Shown: positions 8,471 to 16,829 of the stretch, piece by piece
Layout of the letters: each line of letters starts with the position of its first letter
How positions within the stretch are numbered: the stretch's first letter is position 1
DNA from: Lacticaseibacillus hulanensis
GTDB lineage: Bacteria > Bacillota > Bacilli > Lactobacillales > Lactobacillaceae
Direction of reading: 5' to 3'
Assembly (NCBI RefSeq): GCF_004010095.1
Contig: NZ_RRYD01000016.1
Location: 1-63,611, forward strand
DNA: 63,611 nucleotides
Program-made: the position numbers and the translations under genes
The notes under the pieces: model-generated
Seen by the model: the letters and a program-made list of their open reading frames with translations, nothing else
The model's database searches: none
Told to the model about the DNA's origin: nothing

Positions 8471-9829
8471 CTACTGGCCTGGGTTATCGTCCTGACGACC
8501 ATTACCGGCGAAAATTTTGTGAAAATGCTGCCGGAACAACCACAGGCCCACCAGCATTGTGAGCACATCCGCGGCTGGCTGCGCCCAGAGCACACCGGCA
8601 TACCCCGCAAGTGCGTGCAACAGCATAATCGCCGGCAGGAAAATAACCCCCTGCCGCGCGATGGCCATGATGAAGGCCGCACCCGCTGCCCCCACCGTTT
8701 GAAACAGCGTGGTCAGCACCAGACACACGCCGACCGCCGGGGTGCTGATGAGCAATATTCTGATCATCACGGTCCCCGCGGCCACAACGTGCTGATTGTG
8801 CATGAACAGCCCAACGAGGTGCGGTGCCAGCAGCATCAAAATTGCCGCAACAACGACTGCGTAAAGAACCTCAACCAGCAGGTCAAAGTTAATGATAGCC
8901 TTCAGCCGCTTAAAGTTGCGCGCCCCGTAGTTGTAACCAAGCAGCGGCTGGGCCCCGAAGGCAAAACCGACCATGACGAGCATAATCACCATGTAAATCT
9001 TGAGGGTGATGCCCAGCGCCGCCATGGCATCGGTCCCGTACTGCACCACGTACCGATTGAGCACCGCCGTCCCGAACGCCTGCGTCAGGTTGGTAATTGC
9101 GGCCGGCACGCCGATTGCAATCACCGCCCAAACCGCGCTTTTATCAATCCGCCACAGCCGCGGACTGACGCTGATGACGTGCGCCTTTTTCATTGTCAGC
9201 ACAATCAGGAGCACGTCCGTGAGTAGGTACCCAATCACGGTGGCGAGCGCGGCCCCAGCCGTACCCATGTGCAGCACCAGGATGAAAATTGGGTCCAGGA
9301 CGATGGTCAAAGCGGTGCCGAGGACCGTCCCCACCATCGACGCGTTCGCCAGCCCCTCCGTGCGCATGATGTTGCTGGGGACCAGCGAGATAATAATCAC
9401 GGGTGCGCCAATGCTCATGATGCGGTAAAAGGCCGCGGCCGCGCTGTAGGTCGCGCTGGTCGTGCCGAGCATGTGCAAAATTGGCTGCTCAAAACCAAGG
9501 AGTAATGCGGCGGTGACGACGCCGACTGTGAGGGCCATGTACAGACAGAAGCTGCTGACGCGGCGGGTCTGGTGGAAATCCTTACCGCCCAGCAGCCGCG
9601 AAATCACGGAACTACCGCCCAGCCCGAAGATGTCCCCGATTGCCAGCAGAAACGAAAACAGTGGCGTGCAAATGGCCACACCCGAAACCATCGCCGCGTT
9701 TTGCGTTTGGGCGATGAAGAACGTATCAGCCAGGTTGTACACCATGCTTGCGACCATCCCCGCCACCACCGGCAGGGCCAGTGTAAAGTACGCCTTGGGC
9801 ACTGAAGCCCGTTCAAATAACTCTTCCAC
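8471..9829 (-). CDS. MATE-family multidrug/cation exporter
   Basis: Integral membrane antiporter of about 452 residues that expels drugs or metabolites using a Na+ or H+ gradient. Twelve hydrophobic helices fall in two related halves (TLALPVVAGMVASMVYNLADTFFIAQ in the first, WAVIAIGVPAAITNLTQAFG in the second), as in the DinF/NorM group. The reading frame opens further upstream, but a TATAAT box at 9863-9868 would start transcription near 9856. The GTG at 9829 is therefore the likely start and gives the usual MEELFERA-type N-terminus. It is divergent from the resolvase-like gene, which may regulate it. Confidence 0.88.
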   Translation of the reverse strand: MEELFERASVPKAYFTLALPVVAGMVASMVYNLADTFFIAQTQNAAMVSGVAICTPLFSFLLAIGDIFGLGGSSVISRLLGGKDFHQTRRVSSFCLYMALTVGVVTAALLLGFEQPILHMLGTTSATYSAAAAFYRIMSIGAPVIIISLVPSNIMRTEGLANASMVGTVLGTALTIVLDPIFILVLHMGTAGAALATVIGYLLTDVLLIVLTMKKAHVISVSPRLWRIDKSAVWAVIAIGVPAAITNLTQAFGTAVLNRYVVQYGTDAMAALGITLKIYMVIMLVMVGFAFGAQPLLGYNYGARNFKRLKAIINFDLLVEVLYAVVVAAILMLLAPHLVGLFMHNQHVVAAGTVMIRILLISTPAVGVCLVLTTLFQTVGAAGAAFIMAIARQGVIFLPAIMLLHALAGYAGVLWAQPAADVLTMLVGLWLFRQHFHKIFAGNGRQDDNPGQ

Positions 9830-9862
9830 GATTTTGCCACCAACTTCTTTAGAATAGGCACC

Positions 9863-9868
9863 ATTATA
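9863..9868 (-). promoter_or_regulatory. -10 box of MATE gene promoter
   Basis: TATAAT on the minus strand, 27 bp before the expected mRNA start-to-GTG interval ends. TTTCAA is the best -35 at 17 bp spacing. The palindrome 9907-9936 lies just upstream. Confidence 0.5.
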
Positions 9869-9906
9869 ATTAGTTTGTGGCTTGCTTGAAATCAATGGTG
9901 CCAAAG

Positions 9907-9936
9907 TTGTATCATAAATCGATAATTATGATACAA
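9907..9936. promoter_or_regulatory. 30-bp inverted repeat in MATE/resolvase-like intergenic region
   Basis: Arms TTGTATCATAA (9907-9917) and TTATGATACAA (9926-9936) are perfect inverted copies around an 8-bp centre. This is the size of a binding site for a dimeric resolvase-like or helix-turn-helix protein, and it sits immediately before the GTG start at 9949. Confidence 0.75.
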
Positions 9937-9948
9937 GAAGGTGAAGTC

Positions 9949-10509
9949 GTGCAGTACGGATACATTTGGCAGACACCATTTAGCAAGTCGGCCACAGAGC
10001 AGGCCGCACAGATGCGGTACCTGGGGAATATGCGCCTAGTTATCGACCACGACTTTTTCCGCCGCGGCTGGTCGGACCTGCGCGTGCACCTGCAACCAGG
10101 TGATCAGCTGAACATCGTCAGCATTGACGCCCTCGCCCCGTCGCTGATTGGGGCGCAAACCGTGCTCAAAGCGCTGCTGCAAGCTGGGGTGAGCGTGACG
10201 ATTGTGGACATGGGCCGCCTGCAGGTAACTAATGACGGCACCTTGATAACGGGGGCCAAACTGCTGCGGACACTCAGCAGCCTCATCGCGGCGCAAACCC
10301 GTATGGCGCTTGCGGAACAACACATTCGCCAGGACATTAGCCAATCTAGCACAAGACGCGGCCGCCCCGCCAAGCTAACACCGGGTCAGCAACTGGCCGT
10401 CCTGGATTATTCGACCACGCACACGCAGCAGGAAGCCGCCCAACTTTTTCACATCTCCCGCGCTACGGTGGCCCGCATCATTCACCGCCACACGCAGCGC
10501 TTCAAGTAG
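9949..10509 (+). CDS. Serine-recombinase-like protein lacking the catalytic residues
   Basis: A 186-residue protein aligning by eye along the full length of small resolvases and invertases. The N-terminal YGYIWQTP replaces the usual YGYARVST, so the nucleophilic Ser is Thr and the first Arg is Trp. IDALAPS replaces the usual LDRLGRS, removing two more essential Arg. The C-terminal helix-turn-helix is intact (QEAAQLFHISRATVARIIHRH), preceded by a basic GRPAKLTPGQ linker. Such a protein should bind DNA but not cut it. GTG at 9949 follows AAGGTG; the upstream ATG has no ribosome binding site. The adjacent inverted repeat suggests it regulates itself and the MATE gene. This role is inferred. Confidence 0.75.
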   Translation: MQYGYIWQTPFSKSATEQAAQMRYLGNMRLVIDHDFFRRGWSDLRVHLQPGDQLNIVSIDALAPSLIGAQTVLKALLQAGVSVTIVDMGRLQVTNDGTLITGAKLLRTLSSLIAAQTRMALAEQHIRQDISQSSTRRGRPAKLTPGQQLAVLDYSTTHTQQEAAQLFHISRATVARIIHRHTQRFK

Positions 10510-10576
10510 CTGCCGGCATCACTGACCGGCCCGCCACAATCGTGCTGCTTGCGGCCGTGTAATTGTGGCTTACCAA

Positions 10577-10605
10577 TTGTTAAACGTTATTTTACTTGGT
10601 ATACT
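10577..10605 (+). promoter_or_regulatory. Promoter of TetR-family gene
   Basis: TTGTTA (10577-10582), exactly 17 bp, then TATACT (10600-10605), ending 18 bp before the ATG at 10624. Confidence 0.65.
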
Positions 10606-10623
10606 CAACCTCGAGGTGAAATC

Positions 10624-11277
10624 ATGGAACGCAAAGATGAATTAACCATCGCACTGAGCCGAACCATGCTGGCTCACGGCTTTGCCAAACAATCAATGAA
10701 CGCCCTGGCGCAGCTGATTGACGTATCCCGCGCCACGCTGTATTCGTACTTCGCGGGCAAGGCTGAAATCATCGAGGCGGTGTGTATTCGCCGGGAACAA
10801 TTACTAAGTGCCAACCCACCAGCCGAACGGCCCCTGACAGCGGATGGTTATTTAAATTTGCGCCTCAACACAATCTTGCTGCTGGGAATGCGGTCCCCAA
10901 TTTTTCGCACGGACCTGCAGCAGCAGTTCCCGGACCTGGCTAGCCGCCTCGATGCCGCCTACGCGAACTACGATACTGCCGCAACGGCGCGGCTACTCGA
11001 GCTGCGCACGGCCGGCATTATTCACGGGAATGCGGATTGCCAGTACTTCAACCTCCAAGACGCGATTATGGTCGCGGGCACCATCGTCCGCATTGGCACC
11101 GATCACCTCGAATACACAACAGTCGAGGCGCTCCTGCGTGATTACTTGCGCGCCGTGATTCGCGGCACCGTCGCCCACCCCGAATCGCTTAACCAGGCTT
11201 TGGTTGAGCAAGGAACGGCGGCGCTGCTGGCCGAGCTGCGGAATACTTACTATCAGGCAGAGATTAGCAACGAATAA
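10624..11277 (+). CDS. TetR/AcrR-family transcriptional regulator
   Basis: A 217-residue repressor-type protein. The N-terminal DNA-binding domain (residues 1-55) carries the TetR helix-turn-helix MNALAQLIDVSRATLYSYFAGKAEII. The remaining helical domain would bind an unknown effector. The longer reading frame is not used, because AGGTG lies seven bases before the ATG at 10624 and the promoter at 10577-10605 would make any upstream start untranscribed. No obvious target gene lies beside it; the nearest candidates are the MATE exporter upstream and the lipoprotein downstream. Confidence 0.85.
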   Translation: MERKDELTIALSRTMLAHGFAKQSMNALAQLIDVSRATLYSYFAGKAEIIEAVCIRREQLLSANPPAERPLTADGYLNLRLNTILLLGMRSPIFRTDLQQQFPDLASRLDAAYANYDTAATARLLELRTAGIIHGNADCQYFNLQDAIMVAGTIVRIGTDHLEYTTVEALLRDYLRAVIRGTVAHPESLNQALVEQGTAALLAELRNTYYQAEISNE

Positions 11278-11285
11278 CTCAAAGC

Positions 11286-11316
11286 AAACACTCACATTGA
11301 TGTGGGTGTTTTTTTG
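11286..11316 (+). terminator. Terminator of TetR gene
   Basis: Arms ACACTCACAT and ATGTGGGTGT followed by eight T residues, about 10 bp past the stop. Confidence 0.85.
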
Positions 11317-11338
11317 TCGCCACGGCACAAACCTGTGC

Positions 11339-11352
11339 TAAAAGCGCTTACT
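11339..11352. promoter_or_regulatory. Possible cre-like site upstream of lipoprotein gene
   Basis: TAAAAGCGCTTACT matches 11 of 14 positions of the cre core. A TATAAT at 11393-11398 follows, so CcpA could act on the lipoprotein gene. Weak evidence. Confidence 0.3.
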
Positions 11353-11525
11353 TTTCTTGGAATATTTGTTATCATATACTTGGTTGTGCAAATATAATCT
11401 GGTGCCGATACTTATGCGCACTTTTATAATAAATTTCATGTTTATAGATTACTGTTATTACTTAATGACAATTCCAATCAACGTGCAGTCCGGAATCACG
11501 TAAAAAGCTGACTGGGGGAATAACA

Positions 11526-12386
11526 ATGAAGAAACACATCGCTTCTCTTTTAGCCATTGCGGCTGCCACTTTGCTACTGGCTGCTTGCGGCGGGACAAAT
11601 ACCAGCTCGACGCCGGTCCCAAAACCTGATTACACTGCAGCCAAGTTGGAGAAGGCACTGAATGACGGTAAAAAGGTCCAAGGAAAAACGGTTGAGTTCA
11701 AAATTTCTAAAATTGAACCCGATAGTGCATTTGGCTTTAACCTAGAGACCGGTAAACACCTTAATTTCATCAGCAAAGACGGTAAAGACGTCAAAAAAGG
11801 TGACACCGTGACCGCAAAAATCAAAAAATCCACTTCAATTGTTGGCTCATGGGTAATCAGCTACTCAGGGCTCAAGAAAAACGGCAAAAATGTCGCCTCA
11901 AAAGCAATCGATAAGGCCACCACGACCAGCAAGGCACCTGCAAACGACACCATCCCAACAGATGCAAAGCACGAATGGTTTTTCAACGCCAAAAAGAATG
12001 TATTTTACGCCGGCAACGAAACGATGACTCTAACCAAGTCGGAGGTTCGTGATGGCCTGGATGGCACCAAGGTGCTCGTCATCTACAATACGATTCGCAA
12101 CAACTCGAGCAAGGAGCAGGATCCATCCAACTTCTACATGGTCATTAACGCCAAACAAAAAACGTCCACCTCAAACGTTGATTTGGACGTGGGTATGATG
12201 AACAGCGATGAAAACGGGAATGACCCGCTGCAAAAACAAGAAGATAACCTTAACAACGCATTATTACCAGGTAAAACGGTTGAAACTGTCCTGATTTTTG
12301 AACTGAAGAACACCAATCCAGTTACGCTAGAATTTTCCAATTCCAATTTCGATACCATCGGGACTAAGGAATACACAATCAAGTAA
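11526..12386 (+). CDS. Surface lipoprotein with DUF5067/DUF4352-like domain
   Basis: A 286-residue lipoprotein. The signal peptide ends in a clear lipobox LLAAC near residue 21, so the mature protein is anchored by a lipidated Cys on the outer membrane face. A lysine-rich small beta domain (about 35-115) and a Thr/Ser/Ala linker lead to a C-terminal beta domain (about 150-286) whose VLVIYNTIRNNSSKEQ and TVLIFELKNTNPVTLEF strands resemble the immunoglobulin-like domain of Firmicute lipoproteins. Ligand and role are unknown. ATG follows GGGGGA, and a terminator lies directly after the stop. Confidence 0.8.
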   Translation: MKKHIASLLAIAAATLLLAACGGTNTSSTPVPKPDYTAAKLEKALNDGKKVQGKTVEFKISKIEPDSAFGFNLETGKHLNFISKDGKDVKKGDTVTAKIKKSTSIVGSWVISYSGLKKNGKNVASKAIDKATTTSKAPANDTIPTDAKHEWFFNAKKNVFYAGNETMTLTKSEVRDGLDGTKVLVIYNTIRNNSSKEQDPSNFYMVINAKQKTSTSNVDLDVGMMNSDENGNDPLQKQEDNLNNALLPGKTVETVLIFELKNTNPVTLEFSNSNFDTIGTKEYTIK

Positions 12387-12387
12387 C

Positions 12388-12424
12388 AAAAAGGGTAAAC
12401 GCCACCGCGTTTACCCTTTTCCTT
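12388..12424 (+). terminator. Terminator of lipoprotein gene
   Basis: AAAAGGGTAAACGC and GCGTTTACCCTTTT pair around a 4-base loop immediately after the stop. Confidence 0.85.
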
Positions 12425-12475
12425 TGTCCAAATTGATAATGGCGGCTACCCGTCCGGTGCACCCGGCACACAAGA

Positions 12476-12625
12476 TCAAAGGAAGACCAATCCCATGCCG
12501 ACCAGGATCAGTGCAATCATAATTATGTTGTATTTCCTAGAGGTTTTGCGGTAAACACTGGATTTTAACATCAAGATACCAGCACCGCCGATAAAATACC
12601 CGAACCCATTCAATATTGTAATCAC
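12476..12625 (-). CDS. Small membrane protein, 49 aa
   Basis: A short reading frame with a GTG start and a good ribosome binding site (GGAGAGGGTG, seven bases upstream). It encodes two hydrophobic segments rich in Gly, Ile and Leu separated by a basic turn (KSSVYRKTSRKY), a typical small membrane hairpin. It fills an otherwise empty 300-bp interval between the lipoprotein gene's terminator and the MazG-like gene. No function can be proposed; comparison with related strains would show whether the frame is conserved. Confidence 0.5.
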   Translation of the reverse strand: MITILNGFGYFIGGAGILMLKSSVYRKTSRKYNIIMIALILVGMGLVFL

Positions 12626-12688
12626 CAGATCACCCTCTCCAGTGGCCAACCCTACTCCTTACCTGACTCACCGGTCTTGCGAATGATA

Positions 12689-13060
12689 TTACCAGCTCCG
12701 TCCGCGGTTGATTTCGTGCTTGGCGCGCACCACCTTGAGTGGATCTAGGCCGAGCCGTGAACACATGAAGAACGAGTATATCATCACGTCGGCCAGCTCC
12801 TCGGCGGCGTGCGCGGATTCCTCATCAGACAACGGCTCACCCACATCCTTCCAGGTGAAGATGTCCATGAGCTCGCTGGCTTCAACGTTGAGCGCCATCG
12901 CCAGGTTCTTCAGCTGGTGCGCGTCACCCCAACCCTTTTCAACGTCGCGAAAGTGCTCCAGGTCGTGCATCATTGCTGCAATCTGCGGGTCACTCTTATT
13001 GTCAAGGCGCAGTGCCGCCCCGTTGTGTTCTGGATCCAATTTATGTACCTTACCGTTCAT
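12689..13060 (-). CDS. MazG-like nucleotide pyrophosphohydrolase
   Basis: A 123-residue all-alpha NTP pyrophosphatase of the MazG/RS21-C6 superfamily, expected to hydrolyse (d)NTPs to the monophosphate and PPi as house-cleaning. The Mg-binding pattern is present: EASELMDIF (E-x2-E) around residue 60 and EELADVMIY (E-x2-D) around residue 86. An N-terminal helix RDVEKGWGDAHQLKNLAMAL is typical of this short form. ATG at 13060 follows GGAGG by seven bases. It is a single gene in a gene-poor stretch. Confidence 0.85.
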   Translation of the reverse strand: MNGKVHKLDPEHNGAALRLDNKSDPQIAAMMHDLEHFRDVEKGWGDAHQLKNLAMALNVEASELMDIFTWKDVGEPLSDEESAHAAEELADVMIYSFFMCSRLGLDPLKVVRAKHEINRGRSW

Positions 13061-13173
13061 CAATCTGCCTCCATTCTACGTTAATGTGATTATACTCCGC
13101 GGCAGTGATTTGTGGTGGCGCTGCACAACAAAAGCAGCAATTAACGGGGCATTAATTGCTGCTTACGTCTACT

Positions 13174-13755
13174 TTATTTGGTTTTCCGCGCCGCTTCTTG
13201 GTACGTCGCAACATTATCGTCTTGGGCAATATCTGCCTTGGTGCCGCCACTGACCGCCACGTTGGAATTCTGCCCACTCAGCAAGATGGTTCCGTCATCC
13301 TGGACGTACGCGTTGAAGACGTATGTGCGTCCCACCTTGGGCATGAAGTCGCCTTCTAACACGTTAATTGCCGACTTGTCTTCACGTATTCCGCCCGTCT
13401 TAACAATTTTAATTGACCCGCAACTGATTTTCCCCTTCAGTACTTTCAACACATCGACCGTGTAATGCGTGTACGCCGACCCAACCATTGTCGTTGACCC
13501 ATCCGCGTTTTCCAGTGGCACCTTGTCAGAATAAGTTGTTTTATCCTGCGCAATTACAGTGGCTACGAAAGTTAGGTCAGCATGACTAACAATCACGTCA
13601 GGATTGTCGACATTGATTGCATACTCAGTGTGGGCCTCAATCACCGGAACATTCTGCGGTGAAACTGATTGATTCTTACCAGTAAATGCAAAGAAAGTGA
13701 CAGTGGCAACCAGGATTGCGCTCAACCCTATTAGCGTAATTAGTTGTTTTTTCAT
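13174..13755 (-). CDS. Membrane-anchored extracellular protein, unknown
   Basis: A 193-residue protein with an N-terminal hydrophobic segment (residues 5-25) after MKKQ, either an uncleaved anchor or a signal peptide without a lipobox. The outside part is beta-rich. Its core, LTFVATVIAQDKTTY...YTVDVLKVLKG, followed by GGIREDK and GRTYVFNAYVQDDGTILLSGQN, recalls small exported domains found in several Firmicutes, but I cannot assign a named family. ATG follows AAGGGTG. Neighbouring intergenic regions are AT-rich. Confidence 0.7.
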   Translation of the reverse strand: MKKQLITLIGLSAILVATVTFFAFTGKNQSVSPQNVPVIEAHTEYAINVDNPDVIVSHADLTFVATVIAQDKTTYSDKVPLENADGSTTMVGSAYTHYTVDVLKVLKGKISCGSIKIVKTGGIREDKSAINVLEGDFMPKVGRTYVFNAYVQDDGTILLSGQNSNVAVSGGTKADIAQDDNVATYQEAARKTK

Positions 13756-14125
13756 TATTCACCCTTGAATTTCAAATTTGCTCTCCGCCGTTATGTTCTA
13801 TATTACAAATTAATTTATAGAACTGATTATCTTCCTCCTATTTATTACCATAAACGTTTTCGAATGTGCTTACAACCGCTTATGACTGATAATTAAGCGT
13901 GCATATCGAGTTGAATAATTGGGAAAAAAGGGCCAAGCATTTAACCATGCTGAACGTGTTCGACATGGTACAAAATGAGAAAAATTGTGGTACAAAACGA
14001 TGTACCGCATAATGTACCGTATTCCGGTGACATTCCATTCAAATCAAAGTGAATAGCTGAAATCAAAAACGGCGTCAACTCGGGATTTTAACCGAATTGG
14101 CGCCGTTTATTTGTGCTCTATTTTG
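13756..14125. other. AT-rich intergenic region with four GTACA boxes
   Basis: No gene is seen. GGTACA occurs at 13967 and 13989 and its complement TGTACC at 14001 and 14013; the inner pair forms an inverted repeat with a 6-bp spacer. The rest is AT-rich. The potD terminator occupies the right end. Confidence 0.5.
14064..14110 (-). terminator. Terminator of potABCD operon
   Basis: On the minus strand AAACGGCGCCAATTCGG pairs with CCGAGTTGACGCCGTTT, followed by a short T-run, just past the potD stop. Confidence 0.8.
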
Positions 14126-15199
14126 CTAATGTCTGAACATTTTGAATTCCAAGAAGTAATCGTTGTACTTACCAACAACCGTTGGCGCGAGGTCCTTGTA
14201 TACCTCCAGCCGCTTCATGGTGCTTTCAGTTGGGTAGAACGACTTGTCCTCCCGCGTGCTCTTTGGCAGCAGCTTGCGGGCGGCGTTGTTCGGCGTGGAG
14301 TACCCGACGTAATCGGTGTTCTGGGCCGCATTCTTGGGATTGGACATGAAGTTCAGGAAGGCGTAAATGGCCTTGTAGTGCTCAGCCGTCTTCGGAATCA
14401 CGAAGTTGTCGAACCAGAGATTGCTCCCCTCCGTTGGCACAATGTAGTGGAGGTGCGAGTTTTCGTACATCATGTCGGCGGCTTCACCGGACCAGTCAAC
14501 GGCCAGTGGCGCCTCATTGTTCCCCATGTACATTTTAATTTCGTCAGCGACAACCGCCTTCACGTTGGGTGAAAGCGTGTCGAGCTTCGCCTTGGCCGCC
14601 GCCAGTGTTGGCGTGTCGGTCGTGTTCATCGACTTGCCCAGGGACACAAGGCTCATCCCCATGATGTCCCGCGCCGAATCAATCAACATGATTTGGCCGC
14701 GGTACTTCTTGGACCAGAGATCATCCCAGTGCTGAATCGCGCCGGGCTTGATGTATTTGTCGTTATAGATAATCCCCAGCGTGCCCCAGAAATACGGAAT
14801 CGAGTACTTGTTGCCCGGGTCGAACGGCTGGTTCATGAAGTCCTTGCCGAAATTATTCATGCCGGTGAGCTTGCTTTTATCCAGCGGCACGAGCAGGTGG
14901 TCATTGGCCATCTTTTCCACCATGTATTCGGACGGCACGGTGAGGTCATAGTGCGTGCCCCCCTGCTTAATCTTGGTGTACATGGCTTCATTGCTGTCGA
15001 AGGTTTCCTGGTTAACGTGGTAGCCAGTCTCCTTCTCGAACTTCTTGATGAGCGCTGGGTCGATGTAATCACCCCAGTTAGCGAAGTTAAGCACGTTGCC
15101 CCCGGTTGCGCCCTGACTCTTGGCCAGACGCGCACTGCCGGCAGCAAGGGCCATGCAGACAATGATAATCGCGAAGATCCCAGATAATAGTTTCTTCAT
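14126..15199 (-). CDS. potD: Polyamine ABC transporter substrate-binding protein PotD
   Basis: The 357-residue extracellular receptor that delivers spermidine or putrescine to PotBC. The N-terminal hydrophobic anchor lacks a lipobox Cys at the expected place, so it is probably held by the uncleaved helix. The mature part opens with VLNFANWGDYIDP, and WGTLGIIYN and WSGEAADMMYEN match the PotD/PotF polyamine-binding fold, including acidic and aromatic pocket residues. The ATG at 15199 has GGGGGG upstream; the longer frame is not used. It is the last gene of potABCD, one base after the potC stop. Confidence 0.92.
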   Translation of the reverse strand: MKKLLSGIFAIIIVCMALAAGSARLAKSQGATGGNVLNFANWGDYIDPALIKKFEKETGYHVNQETFDSNEAMYTKIKQGGTHYDLTVPSEYMVEKMANDHLLVPLDKSKLTGMNNFGKDFMNQPFDPGNKYSIPYFWGTLGIIYNDKYIKPGAIQHWDDLWSKKYRGQIMLIDSARDIMGMSLVSLGKSMNTTDTPTLAAAKAKLDTLSPNVKAVVADEIKMYMGNNEAPLAVDWSGEAADMMYENSHLHYIVPTEGSNLWFDNFVIPKTAEHYKAIYAFLNFMSNPKNAAQNTDYVGYSTPNNAARKLLPKSTREDKSFYPTESTMKRLEVYKDLAPTVVGKYNDYFLEFKMFRH

Positions 15200-15200
15200 C

Positions 15201-16007
15201 TTAACGGCCCCCCTTCTTGTGCTTGCGCGAGGTTTGGGCTTGCTGGATGAAGTAGTAACCAATTACCAGCAGTAGAGCAAACAGGAACATGACCCCGGAC
15301 AGTGCGTTGATTTCCAGGCTGATTCCCTGACGCGCACGGGCGTAGATTTCAACCGACAGCGTCTGGAAGCCATTCCCCGTCACGAAGAAGGTAACGGCGA
15401 AATCATCCAGCGAGTAGGTGAAGGCCATGAAGAACCCAGACAGAATTCCGGGAGTGATGAACGGCAGTACAACGTCGCGCAGCACCTGCGAATTGGTTGC
15501 CCCCAAATCCTGAGCGGCATCCAGCATGCTCCCCGGTAATTCCTTGAGCTTCGGCAGCACCATCAGCACCACAATCGGAATCGAGAAGGCGATGTGGCTG
15601 AGCACAACGGACAGGAACCCGAGGGGCACGTTCAGCGCCGTGAAGAAGATCAGGAAGCTCGCCCCAATAATAACGTCAGGGCTAACCATCAGGATGTTGT
15701 TGAGCGACAAGATGGAGTTGCGCACCCCGGCCTTGCGCGTGTTGTTAATCGCCATGGCACCAAACGTCCCGATGATGGTGGCAAAAAGCGCCGCCAGCAG
15801 CGCCACGAGCAGGGTGTCCAGCACAATCTGAATCATCCGCGGATCGTTGAACAGTTCACCATAGTGGCGGAAGGTGAAGCCCTTGAAGTGGCTCATCCGC
15901 TCGCCGTCACTGAAGGAGAACCCAACTAGGTAGGCAATGGGCAGGTACAGCACCACGAAGACCAGAATCAGGTACAGGTGCCCCCACTTGAACTTGGATT
16001 TAGACAT
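15201..16007 (-). CDS. potC: Polyamine ABC transporter permease PotC
   Basis: A 268-residue inner-membrane subunit with six predicted helices. The cytoplasmic EAA loop that docks on PotA is DAAQDLGATNSQVLRDVVLPFITPG. It forms the translocation channel with PotB. It overlaps potB by 8 bp and is separated from potD by one base, consistent with translational coupling. The C-terminus is basic (SRKHKKGGR). Confidence 0.93.
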   Translation of the reverse strand: MSKSKFKWGHLYLILVFVVLYLPIAYLVGFSFSDGERMSHFKGFTFRHYGELFNDPRMIQIVLDTLLVALLAALFATIIGTFGAMAINNTRKAGVRNSILSLNNILMVSPDVIIGASFLIFFTALNVPLGFLSVVLSHIAFSIPIVVLMVLPKLKELPGSMLDAAQDLGATNSQVLRDVVLPFITPGILSGFFMAFTYSLDDFAVTFFVTGNGFQTLSVEIYARARQGISLEINALSGVMFLFALLLVIGYYFIQQAQTSRKHKKGGR

Positions 16008-16827
16008 GGCGCCGGCCCCCCTTCACGCGGTGCTTGGCCCGTTCGCCAGTGAGGAACATGATGATCACCATGGCGACGATGAGGACAACCCCAATGGTCG
16101 AACCCATCCCCCAGTTCATGGTGGTCAGGAAGTGTTCCTCAATCGCGGTCCCAAGGGTGATTACCCGGTTACCACCAATCAGGCGGGTCAGCATGAAGAG
16201 GCTCAGGCTGGGAATGAACACGGCCTGCACCCCACTTTTGACCCCGCTCATTGTTAGCGGCAAGGTGACCTTGGTGAAGGTCTGCCACGAACTGGCCCCG
16301 AGGTCCTGGCTGGCGTTGACCAGATTCTCGTCCAGCTCCTCGATGCCGTTGAAGATGGGCAGAATCATGAACGGAATCTCGATGTACGCCGCAACGAAGA
16401 TAAAGGCGGCGTCGGTGAACAGCAGCTGCATCGGCGCAGCGCCGAAGAAGCCCAGGAAGTTATTAATCCCCCCGTCTTTGCCGAAAATCCCGATGAACGC
16501 GTATGCCTTCAGCAGCAGGTTCACCCAGGTGGGCAGAATGATCAGCAATAGCCACAGCTGCTTGTGCTTCATGTAGTGCAAGATGAGCGCGGCTGGGTAA
16601 CTGATTAACAGGGTCACGACCGTAATCACGAAGGCGTACCAGACGGAGTTAAAGGTCATCGTCAGGTAGGTCCCGGACTGGAAGTAGGTCGCGTAGTTGG
16701 CGAGCGTGAAGTGGTGGTTGATGTCAAAGAAGCTTTGGTAAAAAATCAGCAGCATTGGGGCAATGACAAATAAACCGAGCCACAGCACGTATGGCACGTA
16801 AAAAGCAGCATTCACATTTTTGCGCAT
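16000..16827 (-). CDS. potB: Polyamine ABC transporter permease PotB
   Basis: A 275-residue permease with six predicted helices. The EAA-type loop NASQDLGASSWQTFTKVTLPLTMSG contacts the ATPase PotA, and the N-terminus has the usual YVPYVLWLGLFVIAPMLLIFYQSF helix. It starts two bases after potA and overlaps potC by 8 bp. The family and operon position leave little doubt; whether spermidine or putrescine is preferred cannot be told. Confidence 0.93.
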   Translation of the reverse strand: MRKNVNAAFYVPYVLWLGLFVIAPMLLIFYQSFFDINHHFTLANYATYFQSGTYLTMTFNSVWYAFVITVVTLLISYPAALILHYMKHKQLWLLLIILPTWVNLLLKAYAFIGIFGKDGGINNFLGFFGAAPMQLLFTDAAFIFVAAYIEIPFMILPIFNGIEELDENLVNASQDLGASSWQTFTKVTLPLTMSGVKSGVQAVFIPSLSLFMLTRLIGGNRVITLGTAIEEHFLTTMNWGMGSTIGVVLIVAMVIIMFLTGERAKHRVKGGRRHV

Positions 16828-16829
16828 GA

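Noticed and set aside
8387..9226. 279-codon frame antisense to the MATE gene
   Set aside because: Composition-driven shadow, rich in His/Arg/Gln, no start signal.
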